Position numbers and translations under genes: made by a program. Below the pieces are notes generated by a model, which was not told where the DNA came from, did no database searches, and saw nothing but the letters and a program-made list of their open reading frames with translations. A stretch of 64,000 bases of DNA from Salibacter halophilus (GTDB taxonomy: Bacteria; Bacteroidota; Bacteroidia; Flavobacteriales_G; Salibacteraceae), in the NCBI RefSeq assembly GCF_008806325.1, contig NZ_WACR01000003.1, forward strand, positions 62,001 to 126,000, read 5' to 3'. Numbering within the stretch: position 1 is the first letter of the stretch; every line of letters begins with the position of its first letter. Positions 26,998 to 35,673 of this stretch are shown here, in pieces.

Positions 26998-27741
26998 TTA
27001 ATTCTCTAGCTGACGAGCTAGTTTTTTATGCCAATTTTTCAAAAGATAAAACCAAAGAATAAATGAAAGACCAACTGTTACAAAGGTAACCCAGTGTGTT
27101 GACTGCATTAAGTTATTGGCCCAAATATGAAGCGTTACAGGAACCAATAAAGATTTACTACGCTCTGTTGAGTAACCGAGTAAAAATGATAAGGCTATTG
27201 AACCAGCAAGAAGAGGTAGGGTACGCAGCATACCTTCTGAAATAGTTTCTGAAATCCATAGAAACCTAATGTGCCAAAATTCCCATAGTAAACCAATTGT
27301 AAGCCAGCGCCACAAGGCAGGCACAGGCCGTAAAGTATCTTGAAGAAAACCGCGCCATCCAAGTTCCTCACCTATTGTAAAAACGAAAGAAATAGGAATA
27401 ATTAAAAGGAAATTAACTGGTTTGTATTGCTCAGAGAAAGGAAAAGCAAGGTGTAGAAAAAAGAAAAAAAACCAAGGGCCTAAGAAGAACAGCAAGCTAC
27501 GTAGGATCTGTTTGCCAAACAGGGATACATGCCTGACGATTTTCTTCCTAAAGAAAGTGTAGGAAAGCAATGCTGCTACACCAGGACCCCACATAATAAA
27601 TAAATAGGGGTTAACGGCTGGTATTCCAAGAGGTGATAGCCAAGATTGAAACCATGACATATTCAGAAAAATAGGCCAAGCAATTGCACAGGCTATACTG
27701 TAAAATAGGATGACTGCTGCAATTCTCTTTTTTTCACCCAT
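26998..27741 (-). CDS. CPBP-family intramembrane metalloprotease (CAAX/Abi type)
   Basis: 247 residues with 7-8 hydrophobic helices. The catalytic motifs are present: GEELGWRGFLQ (the EExxxR motif), then 'WEFWHIRF' carrying the His, and 'HIWANNLMQS' with the second His/Asn motif. The family includes eukaryotic CAAX proteases and bacterial bacteriocin self-immunity proteins. Substrate here unknown. Last gene in a minus-strand run (31.9 to 27.0 kb) of small-molecule-handling enzymes, 26 bp after the cupin gene. Confidence 0.85.
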   Translation of the reverse strand: MGEKKRIAAVILFYSIACAIAWPIFLNMSWFQSWLSPLGIPAVNPYLFIMWGPGVAALLSYTFFRKKIVRHVSLFGKQILRSLLFFLGPWFFFFFLHLAFPFSEQYKPVNFLLIIPISFVFTIGEELGWRGFLQDTLRPVPALWRWLTIGLLWEFWHIRFLWISETISEGMLRTLPLLAGSIALSFLLGYSTERSKSLLVPVTLHIWANNLMQSTHWVTFVTVGLSFILWFYLLKNWHKKLARQLEN

Positions 27742-27767
27742 TTTAATAAGATGTTGAAATTATACAA

Positions 27768-28154
27768 TTACTTAAGGATAGCCGTGCCGTATTTCATTCC
27801 TACGTCTTCGATTTCTCCATGAATTTGATCCCACTCTCTAAACATGTCTTCTATACCCGCTGGTGAAAAAAGAAACATGACATGACTAGAGAAATTTTTT
27901 ACAGGAGACCATCTATGCCAAGATGCTTTTGGAATTTTTAAATGATCGCCAGATTTTAAAAGGTATTCTTCATCTGAAACACATACTTTTAAAGCACCTG
28001 AAAAGATTAATACCCACTCATCTTCTTTGGAGTGAAGGTGCCAGGGCGTGCCCGGATCATCTGACGGAATATTAGAAGTTGCTAAAAAGAAACGCCCATT
28101 TGTCGTTTCTGCGGTTTCATGGTAATTGAGCCCAAAATGTGTTTCCATAATCAA
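27768..28154 (-). CDS. Cupin-domain protein
   Basis: 128 residues forming one small beta-barrel. The cupin motif 1 pattern is visible in 'PGTPWHLHSKEDEWVLIFSG' and motif 2 in 'KSGDHLKIPKASWHRW', with His residues placed to bind a metal. These small cupins are often isomerases, dioxygenases or ligand sensors. Start overlaps the preceding hydrolase stop by 4 bp, so the two are co-translated. No substrate can be assigned. Confidence 0.82.
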   Translation of the reverse strand: MIMETHFGLNYHETAETTNGRFFLATSNIPSDDPGTPWHLHSKEDEWVLIFSGALKVCVSDEEYLLKSGDHLKIPKASWHRWSPVKNFSSHVMFLFSPAGIEDMFREWDQIHGEIEDVGMKYGTAILK

Positions 28155-28891
28155 GCGTTTATACCTTTTATTTTGCGTTTGTAATCCAATAGCATTGACA
28201 CTAAAAGCCCTGCTAATTCAACAGGGTGTGATAGCATTGGCAAATGACCTGAACTGAGTTGTTTGATAGAATGAGGACGGAAATTGGCGATTGAATTTTT
28301 CTGGGAGCTTAGTGGATACGCTTTGTCAGAAAGTAGTTTAACATAGCCTTTGTAAATTCCACCGAGATCGTATTGAACCTTGGAGCCGAACAATTGATAT
28401 GATTCAGCCGCATATCCATTGATTATGGTATCCGCAGAAGCTTCGACTAGTCCTTCACAAAGACTTTTGCGTATAACGTTTTCAGGGGGCTTTGTGCCTG
28501 CCAATCGGGTAATCCACGGCATCAAAATCCTTTGTGGTATGGGAAGAGTGGAAAAGAAGTTATTGCCTGGGCATGGTACAGATGCTCCGATACCAATAAT
28601 GCCATTAATCTTCTCTCCGATATTGTCAATGAGCTGAAGACCAACGATTGCTGAAATGGAATGGCAAACAAGAACTACTTTACGATGCGATGAGTGCTGC
28701 AGAATTGCCTCACCCACAGACTGACAATAATCTTCTAAAGTGATTTTTCTTTTGAAGGCCTGATTGGATTCACGAAAAGGAAATGGAGCGCAAGTGCTTC
28801 CGGGAAAGTATTGCTGTGAAAAGTCTTCCCATATGTAGGAAGAAAGACCAGCGCCATGGAGAAAAACTATGTTTTTACCTACTGACACCAT
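28151..28891 (-). CDS. Alpha/beta hydrolase
   Basis: 246 residues. The oxyanion loop is 'VFLHGAGLSSYIWEDF' and the C-terminal His motif is 'LSSGHLPMLSHPVE'. The nucleophile elbow reads V-C-H-S-I-S rather than the usual G-x-S-x-G, so Ser is present but both glycines are replaced. The fold is convincing; esterase or lactonase activity is likely but the unusual elbow may alter it. Downstream of the monooxygenase-like gene (6 bp) and overlapping the cupin gene, suggesting one pathway. Confidence 0.8.
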   Translation of the reverse strand: MVSVGKNIVFLHGAGLSSYIWEDFSQQYFPGSTCAPFPFRESNQAFKRKITLEDYCQSVGEAILQHSSHRKVVLVCHSISAIVGLQLIDNIGEKINGIIGIGASVPCPGNNFFSTLPIPQRILMPWITRLAGTKPPENVIRKSLCEGLVEASADTIINGYAAESYQLFGSKVQYDLGGIYKGYVKLLSDKAYPLSSQKNSIANFRPHSIKQLSSGHLPMLSHPVELAGLLVSMLLDYKRKIKGINA

Positions 28892-28897
28892 CCTTAA

Positions 28898-29230
28898 TTA
28901 CTCCTTACTATCTACAAAAGGATTTTTCGCTACACCACCTATAGGTACGGTTTCGGCACCCAGACCATTGGTTTCTTCAATAATAGGCATTGCTTCTGCG
29001 ATGATGGATTTTATCGCTGGAAGCTGCAGGGATGCATCGTGCGCTTTTTTCGAAGTCCAGATTTCGGTAACCCAAATGATATCCTTGTTGTTGGATTCCT
29101 GAGCAATGATATATTGAATACACTCTTCATGGCCTTCTAGAATCTTTGAGGCCTCAATTAATAACTTAACTAGCTGATCACCTTTTCCTTTTTTGGCGGA
29201 AAGATTACCTATTAGGCCATAAAAATGCAT
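28898..29230 (-). CDS. Antibiotic-biosynthesis-monooxygenase (ABM) domain protein
   Basis: 110 residues in a dimeric ferredoxin-like fold. 'FYGLIGNLSAKKGKGDQLVKLL' and 'WVTEIWTSKKAHDASLQLPAIKSII' are the two halves typical of putative quinol monooxygenases (YgiN type). No cofactor-binding motif is expected for this family. It probably acts on small phenolic or quinol compounds, together with the hydrolase and cupin that follow. Confidence 0.85.
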   Translation of the reverse strand: MHFYGLIGNLSAKKGKGDQLVKLLIEASKILEGHEECIQYIIAQESNNKDIIWVTEIWTSKKAHDASLQLPAIKSIIAEAMPIIEETNGLGAETVPIGGVAKNPFVDSKE

Positions 29231-29344
29231 GGTTTTTTCTTTTTAGTTTCGAAAGACAAAGAAATAGTTAAATCAGCTTTTCTAATTGTATAAAGCCGAC
29301 ATTTTATGCCATTGTGATGCATGTGGATACTGTTTAACATCTGT

Positions 29345-29743
29345 TTAAAATCTCAATCTTTTTAGGCATATTAACTCTATATGAGACTTGTAAAATTCAA
29401 TATCAGCAGAAGTTTTATCGCAGCGAGGGTCTTCCTCTATGCGCTGAAAAGTCACCGCAATTTGTTCCTTTTTGTCCTGCCAGTTTATAATCGGCACTGT
29501 TATATAGTTTCCTGCAGGTATGACATACTCATGAAGTGATTCTTTTGAAATAGAAAAGCTACTAGGATAATCACTACCAGCAAAGTATTGTTGTCCATCA
29601 AAAATTCCATAAAACTTCACCCCCGATTTTACCGGAATATGATGTTCCAATTCTGCCCAGGCCTTTGAAATGCCTTCAGGAAATGAATACTTGGTTATAA
29701 AATGTAAAGTTATAGGTGATGGTATTTCCTTTATGTCGAACAT
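29345..29743 (-). CDS. GyrI-like small-molecule-binding domain protein
   Basis: 132 residues of a stand-alone SOUL/GyrI-like ligand-binding domain: 'SKAWAELEHHIPVKSGVKFYGIFDG', then 'YVIPAGNYITVPIINW' and 'DIEFYKSHIELICL'. Such domains bind amphipathic drugs or sequester them, and are found free or fused to AraC regulators. The adjacent upstream gene is an AraC regulator lacking this domain, so the pair may act as sensor and switch. Confidence 0.75.
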   Translation of the reverse strand: MFDIKEIPSPITLHFITKYSFPEGISKAWAELEHHIPVKSGVKFYGIFDGQQYFAGSDYPSSFSISKESLHEYVIPAGNYITVPIINWQDKKEQIAVTFQRIEEDPRCDKTSADIEFYKSHIELICLKRLRF

Positions 29744-29810
29744 GATATTATTTCATTAATTATACATACTAATTTGCCGCATGGATTTAGACGCTCTTAA
29801 TATCTAAAAT

Positions 29811-30638
29811 TCACTGTTTAGGATAACCCCTATTGCCTTTTGATTTAATCAAGTACTCCTTTGGCGTTATGCCCGCAAAAGCCTTGAAGTCGCGGATAAA
29901 ATGGGACTGATCTGCATACCCTGCTTGGTAACCAATACTAGTAAGTGAGACAAGGTTTTTTTGGTGTAAAAGATTCAATGCATAATTGAAGCGATGAATA
30001 CGTTTGTAGAGCACCGGGCTGACCCCCAGTTCTTCCTTAAAATTTCGTTCTAAAGTTCTCTCAGATACTTTAAGATTGCGCTGAATGTCGTGCAATTGAT
30101 GACCTTGATAATATAGTAAAAGAGCTTCTTTAGTCCTGTTTAATCCTAGTGTTGGTTTGGTTTTTAGATTACAAAGGAACTGGACCAATGCATTTAATTG
30201 GGTGCTAAGACTGCCGGAAGCAAGCTGTAAACACAATTCTTTGCAAGCTACTAATTCTGATAGTGGCAAAGCTGAATTGGTAAGATCTGCTGCGTTAATT
30301 CCAAAGAGCGTTTTCAGTGCATAAGGCTTCAGTACTATTCCGATGTTACTGTAAGGAGGATTGGCAACAGTAGTTGCCCAGCGAGTCTTTTGGCCATAAA
30401 TCATCAAAGCTGGTAGATCGGAAAAACCATTGATACTAATTGAGCCAGGTATTCCTTGGTAAATTATCCCAGGTTCACCATCAGCTATTAAATTATAGAT
30501 CATTGGGCTCATACTTCCAGCTCTGTAGCTATCGAACCAAAAAAGGGAAACATAATCTCTTAAAAATGGGGGAGCCGGAAATTCATAATACTCCAAAGAG
30601 GAATGGTTTACCAAGTATGTTCCTTTTTCCTTTTTCAT
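29811..30638 (-). CDS. AraC-family transcriptional regulator
   Basis: The C-terminal double helix-turn-helix is clear: 'SERTLERNFKEELGVSP' (first HTH) and 'GYQAGYADQSHFIRDFKAF' with 'GITPKEYL' (second). The N-terminal ~170 residues are a DUF6597-type effector domain ('EFPAPPFLRDYVSLFWF'). The frame is open from 30701, but that would overlap the preceding gene by 58 bp. Starting at the internal ATG 30636-30638 (MKKEKGTYLVN) gives a 275-residue protein and a 5-bp gap, which I prefer. Likely regulates the neighbouring cluster. Confidence 0.87.
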   Translation of the reverse strand: MKKEKGTYLVNHSSLEYYEFPAPPFLRDYVSLFWFDSYRAGSMSPMIYNLIADGEPGIIYQGIPGSISINGFSDLPALMIYGQKTRWATTVANPPYSNIGIVLKPYALKTLFGINAADLTNSALPLSELVACKELCLQLASGSLSTQLNALVQFLCNLKTKPTLGLNRTKEALLLYYQGHQLHDIQRNLKVSERTLERNFKEELGVSPVLYKRIHRFNYALNLLHQKNLVSLTSIGYQAGYADQSHFIRDFKAFAGITPKEYLIKSKGNRGYPKQ

Positions 30639-30643
30639 CAGCT

Positions 30644-31114
30644 TTAAGGCTTTATGTCTTCGAATTTGTTTCCATTCAATCCATAATTGAATTTTTTCCA
30701 TGTAACCAAAACCGGTAGCATGATCAATGTAAATGAAGGTATATTGATAAAATAGACGTTGTAATCTGCTCCAAATGAAAAAGACAATGCACTATCCAAA
30801 ATGAACCAACCTGTCATCGCCAGGGCAATAGCGTTGCGAGCCCATTTCTCCTTGCGTGCAAATGGATACTTGGCGATATACACGATCAGGGTGTGAAAGC
30901 CTACAATGGTGGCCCCGATGATACCGAATAACCAACTTTTGAAAGCCATCATCTTTTCGGAAGGGGCATGGCCGTTAAAGAAGGTTTGGTAGGTGCCTTC
31001 GTTATGTATTTGAAACAGAAAGCTATTTCCCGCAAAGGCGATAAGCAGCCCGATGCTTATGGTAACCAGATTAATGGCTATAAGCCAGTTTTTCCAAAAG
31101 GCAAAGTTTTTCAT
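30644..31114 (-). CDS. Small four-helix membrane protein
   Basis: 156 residues with four hydrophobic helices (about 10-30, 58-78, 92-112 and 122-140). No catalytic or ligand motif seen and no family name I can give securely. Start overlaps the end of the DoxX-like gene by 4 bp (ATGA), so it is translationally coupled to it. Position between DoxX-like and AraC genes suggests a membrane stress or respiratory role, as inference only. Confidence 0.65.
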   Translation of the reverse strand: MKNFAFWKNWLIAINLVTISIGLLIAFAGNSFLFQIHNEGTYQTFFNGHAPSEKMMAFKSWLFGIIGATIVGFHTLIVYIAKYPFARKEKWARNAIALAMTGWFILDSALSFSFGADYNVYFINIPSFTLIMLPVLVTWKKFNYGLNGNKFEDIKP

Positions 31115-31875
31115 CCTGCCTGTTTTTTAAGTTTGTAGCGATACCAAACCATACGTAAAAGCCCGATAATCGTACCTATTGGGATGAGGACGAGTGCCTT
31201 ATAGAAGAATCTTGGGTCTATTTCTTTTAACCAGATACCATTAAGAACTGACAGGCCAAATAGGGTGAATAAGACAACAAGAACTTTGTCTATTGTGGCA
31301 AGATGGCTCAAACGTAAAAGCATGAATGTCAATAGGCCGAGTGCAAGGGAAAGCAATATGTTCAGATGAATGGATGGAAATAATACAGTAAACAGGCTTA
31401 AGACTGATAAACCAATTATTATTTGGGTCAGCTTCTTAGAATACTGATTTTTAATTTTTCCGGATAAGTAATAGAGGAATGGGTTAACCCTTTCTTGATT
31501 TGAAAAAGCATAATATTCTCTATAAATTTCAAAGGTTGTGATACCTAGGAGAACAACATTTATTAGAGGGGTGGCTCCAAAGCCAGCCAACAGTGTAAAA
31601 ATGAAAATAACTAACGTTAGTGGCAAAAGGAGCAACAAACCTGCGCCTGCATAGCGAAGCGACAGCACCAATATACCAGCCACAACCTGAAGGAATGCAA
31701 TTGCGTAGAATAGATAAAGTACACATGCCGAAAATAACTCATCAGGAACCCTTGAAGGCCCAATGACATTACCAATGTAGTCAGGAGCAAGCTTACTAAA
31801 ACCTGCTGTGAGATAGACAAAGCCTAGTACCAATCGAAAAAAAAGCGAAATGATATTTTTATTGGAGTAGGTCAA
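31111..31875 (-). CDS. DoxX-like membrane protein
   Basis: 254 residues, about eight helices. The first ~120 residues carry the DoxX/MauE-type opening 'LVLGFVYLTAGFSKLAPDYIGN' and 'FLQVVAGILVLSLRYAGAG'. The second half adds four further helices. DoxX/MauE proteins accompany thiol or quinone redox systems; here it heads a run with a quinol-monooxygenase-like protein, hydrolase and cupin. No promoter was identified in the 144-bp gap upstream. Confidence 0.72.
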   Translation of the reverse strand: MTYSNKNIISLFFRLVLGFVYLTAGFSKLAPDYIGNVIGPSRVPDELFSACVLYLFYAIAFLQVVAGILVLSLRYAGAGLLLLLPLTLVIFIFTLLAGFGATPLINVVLLGITTFEIYREYYAFSNQERVNPFLYYLSGKIKNQYSKKLTQIIIGLSVLSLFTVLFPSIHLNILLSLALGLLTFMLLRLSHLATIDKVLVVLFTLFGLSVLNGIWLKEIDPRFFYKALVLIPIGTIIGLLRMVWYRYKLKKQAG

Positions 31876-32019
31876 CAGGAGCTTACTTTGAAAGGATTTA
31901 TCAATATGATCATGTTTTTGTATTTCAATTAGCTATGGATTTTTTGGGTTTGATTTTTTCGTTTGGTCAAATTTCTGGTTTAAAGGAATCTTTGAATTGT
32001 ACAGAACCGACAAATTGTT

Positions 32020-33210
32020 TCAACAAATGCGGACTTGCAATGCGTCATAGGCATACACCCAATCCATCTTCTTTTTTTCAAACTTTATAAAATGCCGGAG
32101 AAATAGGTCTCTAAAAAAGACGGCAACCGGATTGGGCTTTGATTTGCTGTTGCCCACTTTTCGAGCTTGTTGGATGATTTTCTTTACCCTTGGTTTGCGA
32201 TGATCTTGAAATCTGGCAAAAGCAGCTTGTGGAGATTTTTCTGTTTTAAGACAACGATAAAGAATGGCAACATCTTCCAATGCTAAGGAAGCACCCTGTC
32301 CAATATGTGGAGAGGTCGCGTGCGCTGCATCGCCCACAAGGCAAACATTAGATGTATACCACATCTCCAGTTCCGGCATATCATAAATGGGATAAGCGAA
32401 AATATCTGTGCTTTGCCGGATAAGTTCCTTGATTGGTGGATGATCTTTTTCATGGAGTTTTATCAGGTTGTTTTTTATTTCTTTCTGCAGAGTGGTTTTT
32501 ATTTCCTCCCGTGTCGGTTCTGCTTTGCGATAGTAATTATTAAACCACCACACCTGATGATTACTAGAGGTGGTGTAACCAAAAAAGGCGCGAGTACCGA
32601 ACGTCATAGACACGGGCTTGGCCTCAAAGCACCAACCTGGAATGGATAGTATTGAGCCTGTTGATAATTGATGAGTGTATTTGGGCTTGTGGGCAAATGG
32701 GAAAATAATTCTCCTGCATTCGGAATGAATGCCGTCTGCACCGAACACAAGGTCCACTGGTTCAAGATTTCCATTTGAAGTAATGGGGAGCACCTGGTCA
32801 TCTGTCTCTTTCAAATTCACGATGGAAGTATCATAAAGCACAGTAATGTCCAACTTTCTCATTTCATTGTGCAATAGTCTACTAATAGATGATCTTTTTA
32901 CCTGAATAGACTGCCATCCGTACTTTTCAACTTGATGATCCGTGTCTAGCTCTGCAATTTTCTTTCCTTTTGCATTGAAGAAGTTGATAGCGCCAGGAGA
33001 ATACTCCCTGTATAGCTTACTTAAGTCAATAAGATCTGAAAGTACACATAGGCCATTGGGTGAAATCCCTAGGAAAAGACCTTCATCTAATTCACTTTCA
33101 TTACGGCTTTCTAAAAGTGTGACCTCTGCACCTAAGCGATGGCAGTAGATGGCTAAAGCCGGGCCTGCTATTCCGCCACCTACAATAAGGATTTTTTTAT
33201 TTACCATCAT
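32020..33210 (-). CDS. FAD-dependent monooxygenase (PHBH/UbiH/TetX fold)
   Basis: 396 residues. The FAD-binding GxGxxG motif is 'KKILIVGGGIAGPALAIYC', the middle DG motif is 'LVFGADGIHSECRR', and the second FAD site is 'LVGDAAHATSPHIGQGASL'. All three motifs of flavoprotein aromatic hydroxylases are intact. The size matches TetX-like antibiotic-modifying enzymes (~390), but assignment to tetracycline is not supported by sequence alone. Its ATG overlaps the preceding 31-residue ORF by 14 bp. Probably part of the MarR-controlled unit starting at 35036. Confidence 0.88.
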   Translation of the reverse strand: MMVNKKILIVGGGIAGPALAIYCHRLGAEVTLLESRNESELDEGLFLGISPNGLCVLSDLIDLSKLYREYSPGAINFFNAKGKKIAELDTDHQVEKYGWQSIQVKRSSISRLLHNEMRKLDITVLYDTSIVNLKETDDQVLPITSNGNLEPVDLVFGADGIHSECRRIIFPFAHKPKYTHQLSTGSILSIPGWCFEAKPVSMTFGTRAFFGYTTSSNHQVWWFNNYYRKAEPTREEIKTTLQKEIKNNLIKLHEKDHPPIKELIRQSTDIFAYPIYDMPELEMWYTSNVCLVGDAAHATSPHIGQGASLALEDVAILYRCLKTEKSPQAAFARFQDHRKPRVKKIIQQARKVGNSKSKPNPVAVFFRDLFLRHFIKFEKKKMDWVYAYDALQVRIC

Positions 33211-33292
33211 TCTTCCATTTGTTTTTTGATTTTAATAAACCAAAAGCGATTAAGGCGGCAAATACAGCCGCAAAAATTAGTTCTGTTCTCAT
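33197..33292 (-). CDS. 31-residue single-helix membrane peptide
   Basis: A short ORF from ATG 33290-33292 encoding MRTELIFAAVFAALIAFGLL and then a Lys/Asn-rich tail: one transmembrane helix with a positive cytoplasmic end. Its last codons overlap the start of the FAD monooxygenase gene (ATGATGGTAAATAA), a typical coupling arrangement, and it begins 6 bp after the stop of the cytochrome gene. It may anchor or assist one of these two proteins. Too short for family assignment. Confidence 0.6.
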   Translation of the reverse strand: MRTELIFAAVFAALIAFGLLKSKNKWKNDGK

Positions 33293-33298
33293 GGTTAT

Positions 33299-34282
33299 CT
33301 ACAATTGATTGACGTAGGCTTTAATTAATTCAGTGCCTTCTTTATGTTTTAAGGTAGTTCCAATTTTGGGCATTACCTCATCGTCCCAGTTGCTTTCCAT
33401 TCTTTCCGGTATATGATAGCGAAGGGGCTGAATGCCGGTTTGATTATGAGGGGTTGAGTACCTTAAGTCTAAAGACCATTCTGATGCCACACCTGACGGG
33501 TTATGACAATGAGCGCAATTGACATCCAAATAAGCTCTCGCTCTTTGTGCTAAGGTGTGATTACTATTATCCCATTGAGGTAGCTCGGGTAAATTATTAG
33601 TTGAACTCCCACTGAGATAACCGTTGCTTATCCAGGTTTCTAACTGAGATTTGCTAGACCCTTGCCAATCTGGGATATTAAGGTTAGCCACTTTGGGTCC
33701 AATAGGTCTTACTCTATTATTAGAGTTGTGGCAAGTAGTACACTCAGAATTTGAGGGGATTTCGTATGTAAATTGCTTGCGAGAGCCATTTGGCAGAAGT
33801 TGTTCCATTGATACTGATGCCCCATCTTCAATTAGGTATGCTTCTGTTTGTTGTGTATTCCATTTATAAACTCCTACATTCCATTTCCCTTTATTTTTGA
33901 TTAATAATCTTGTTTCGATAATTTGCTTAACCCCACTATTCGGCAGTTGGGAGGACTCATAATAAAAGGACTTAGCTATAATAGTGCTTTCAGGATAGTC
34001 AATATTTGAGTTGTTTAGAAGATCCAACTTCTGACCTTTTGGTAGCTTAATGATTCTTTGCTTAGATGCATAATCAGTGAATAAAGGAGTATTCAATTCA
34101 TAAATAAATGCACTTGAGTCTGGCACGAGGTCCTTCAAGGGTAATTGGTATATATTGTATTCTGAGAGTCTATACTTAAATGATATGTTGTTCTCAATAG
34201 GCTCAATAAACCATTGATCTTCACATGCATGGAAGACAGCTATAATACTTAGAACAAGTAAGGTGGTTATTATTTTACGCAT
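33299..34282 (-). CDS. Diheme c-type cytochrome lipoprotein (SO2930-like)
   Basis: 327 residues. The N-terminal lipobox ends 'AVFHAC' (Cys20). Two heme-binding CxxCH motifs are present: CTTCH in 'SNSECTTCHNSNNRVRP' and CAHCH in 'DVNCAHCHNPSGVAS'. The surroundings 'YELNTPLFTDYASKQRIIKLP' and 'EVMPKIGT' match the SO2930/HNE_0200 family of periplasmic diheme cytochromes. It would pass electrons in the periplasm, possibly to the membrane protein encoded just upstream (8-bp overlap). Partner and substrate unknown. Confidence 0.85.
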   Translation of the reverse strand: MRKIITTLLVLSIIAVFHACEDQWFIEPIENNISFKYRLSEYNIYQLPLKDLVPDSSAFIYELNTPLFTDYASKQRIIKLPKGQKLDLLNNSNIDYPESTIIAKSFYYESSQLPNSGVKQIIETRLLIKNKGKWNVGVYKWNTQQTEAYLIEDGASVSMEQLLPNGSRKQFTYEIPSNSECTTCHNSNNRVRPIGPKVANLNIPDWQGSSKSQLETWISNGYLSGSSTNNLPELPQWDNSNHTLAQRARAYLDVNCAHCHNPSGVASEWSLDLRYSTPHNQTGIQPLRYHIPERMESNWDDEVMPKIGTTLKHKEGTELIKAYVNQL

Positions 34283-34781
34283 TTGAATTTCGTTTTACAT
34301 TAGACCAGAGGAGACCAGCAAAACCTAAGTTTATTAGGAAGAAAAGGCCCACCCTGAGATAATTTAGATTTCGCCATTCCGCTGCTTTATCAACTAGTGA
34401 CGGGTCGACCACTGATTGTAGTTCCATGTTTTGAAACTCAATTATTGTTGGTGCGAAATACTGAAGTGTCCATACCCTTACCCCCATATGGGCAACTAAC
34501 AGAAGCAGCATTAGATTACGTGTTTTTTTGAATTTCCAGTTGAAAACAAGTGCTATAAGTATTAATACTTCATGTGAGGAGTGAACAATAATCCAGAAGT
34601 TTTTGAAATCAAGACCATATGGTCCTTTAAAGAAAAATAATGATTCCGGAGGGGCAGCAGTCCAGGCCGGAATCATAATGGCTGTCTCCCAAAATTGAGC
34701 ACCATTCATAATAAAATAGGCTGCGGTCGCGATGAAGAGCCATAAGTTGGCTCGATTTTGTTTTTGTAAAGTGTCGATCAT
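34275..34781 (-). CDS. Four-helix membrane protein, unknown
   Basis: 168 residues with helices near 13-32, 62-82, 90-108 and 138-158. Periplasmic loop includes 'GPYGLDFKNFWIIVHSSHEV', with His residues in and beside helix 2 that could hold heme or quinone. No family recognised. Its end overlaps the diheme cytochrome start by 8 bp and its start is 9 bp after the small HMA-like gene, so all are one unit. A membrane redox partner of the cytochrome is the natural guess. Confidence 0.65.
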   Translation of the reverse strand: MIDTLQKQNRANLWLFIATAAYFIMNGAQFWETAIMIPAWTAAPPESLFFFKGPYGLDFKNFWIIVHSSHEVLILIALVFNWKFKKTRNLMLLLLVAHMGVRVWTLQYFAPTIIEFQNMELQSVVDPSLVDKAAEWRNLNYLRVGLFFLINLGFAGLLWSNVKRNSNA

Positions 34782-34790
34782 ATTTTTTTA

Positions 34791-35036
34791 TCAATGGTTC
34801 ATTATTGCAATAGGTAAGTCTTGAGCTTTAAGCATGTTTTGAATTTCTATGGAGCTGAGAGTATTCGATTTAACGCAGAGCACATTCTCCCAGTCATCGA
34901 TGTCTAATGACCACCCGCTTATTAATTCATGAGAATTGAGCAGTTCCTCCAATAATTTTTTCATGAATGGTTGAAAACCATGCAAAGTAAAAACATGCAC
35001 CTGCTGGAAAGTCCTTGGTATGCTGTTGTTTTCCAT
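34791..35036 (-). CDS. 81-residue protein, degenerate HMA-like fold
   Basis: The pattern beta ('HVFTLHGFQP') - helix ('MKKLLEELLNS') - beta ('WSLDIDDWENVLCVKS') - helix ('SIEIQNMLKAQ') - beta ('PIAIM') is that of ferredoxin-like heavy-metal-associated domains. The metal-binding CxxC is absent, however, so it is probably not a metal chaperone. First gene of the operon driven by the promoter at 35095-35125. Confidence 0.55.
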   Translation of the reverse strand: MENNSIPRTFQQVHVFTLHGFQPFMKKLLEELLNSHELISGWSLDIDDWENVLCVKSNTLSSIEIQNMLKAQDLPIAIMNH

Positions 35037-35083
35037 AAGAAAGGCTAAATTTGTCTTAGAATTATAATTGCTTTTTAAGTTAG

Positions 35084-35102
35084 TATCTTAGTTGCAAAGA
35101 TA
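35084..35102. promoter_or_regulatory. MarR-type operator, copy 1
   Basis: TATCTTAGTTGCAAAGATA is a near palindrome (TATCTT with AAGATA at the ends) in the marR/34791 divergent gap. It contains the minus-strand -7 box, so binding would block that promoter. The same 19-mer with one change occurs at 36352-36370. Confidence 0.75.
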
Positions 35103-35125
35103 TATACCTAGTAAGAAATGACAAA
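35095..35125 (-). promoter_or_regulatory. Bacteroidota-type promoter for the 35036 operon
   Basis: On the minus strand: -33 TTTG (35122-35125), 19-nt spacer, -7 box TATCTTTG (35095-35102), the consensus TAnnTTTG. The start codon of the first gene is ~59 bp downstream. The -33 element overlaps the first codons of marR on the other strand. Confidence 0.75.
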
Positions 35126-35597
35126 CAAAAAAGGAAAAAAAGAAGATTCGGTAAGAGAGAGGTTGGATGTACTTGGAAGAGAGATGACTACTCAATCCAT
35201 TCTTTTTCATCAGGCCATCGCGGAAAGTGCTGGACTTAGCGGAACAGATCATAAGTTTATAGACCTGTTCTTTCAGCACGGGTCTATGACTGCAGGTAAA
35301 CTCGCAAATCTTACAGGGTTAACAACGGGTGCGACCACGGGTGTCATAGACAGACTAGAGAAAAAGCAATTGGTTAGGAGAGAGCGGAATCCCAACGATA
35401 GGAGGCAAGTCCTCGTGGTATTGAACGAAAAAGAGGCCCAAGAAAAAATTGGACCTGCTTTTAAACATATGCAAGAAGGATTGGAGAGCTTATATCAGGG
35501 TTTTTCAGAATCGGATTTAGCCATTGTCGAGGAGTTTATGATTAGGACCATCACCTTTTATAAAACTCAGATTGAACAAATTAAGTCTAACCGCTAA
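35118..35597 (+). CDS. MarR-family transcriptional regulator
   Basis: 159 residues. The winged helix is clear: recognition region 'LTGLTTGATTGVIDRLEKKQ' and wing 'VRRERNPNDRRQVLVVLNE' with the family's D-x-R motif. It lies divergent to the cytochrome/monooxygenase operon and shares its regulatory gap. It most likely represses itself, that operon and the pentapeptide gene, whose promoter carries the same operator. MarR proteins usually release DNA upon binding phenolic drugs or on oxidation. Only plus-strand gene in the island apart from spurious frames. Confidence 0.9.
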   Translation: MTNKKGKKEDSVRERLDVLGREMTTQSILFHQAIAESAGLSGTDHKFIDLFFQHGSMTAGKLANLTGLTTGATTGVIDRLEKKQLVRRERNPNDRRQVLVVLNEKEAQEKIGPAFKHMQEGLESLYQGFSESDLAIVEEFMIRTITFYKTQIEQIKSNR

Positions 35598-35673
35598 AAT
35601 AAAGTAGAGTCGTTTCTAGTACTCTACTATTTATCGGCAATTAGATGCATGAAGACTGCCCTTGGATACTGTA

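Noticed and set aside
26998-27741. Phage abortive-infection (Abi) defence gene
   Set aside because: The CPBP protease family is often labelled Abi, but there is no defence context beside it.
32020-33210. Tetracycline-inactivating TetX
   Set aside because: Only general FAD-hydroxylase motifs are visible; nothing specific to TetX can be read by eye.
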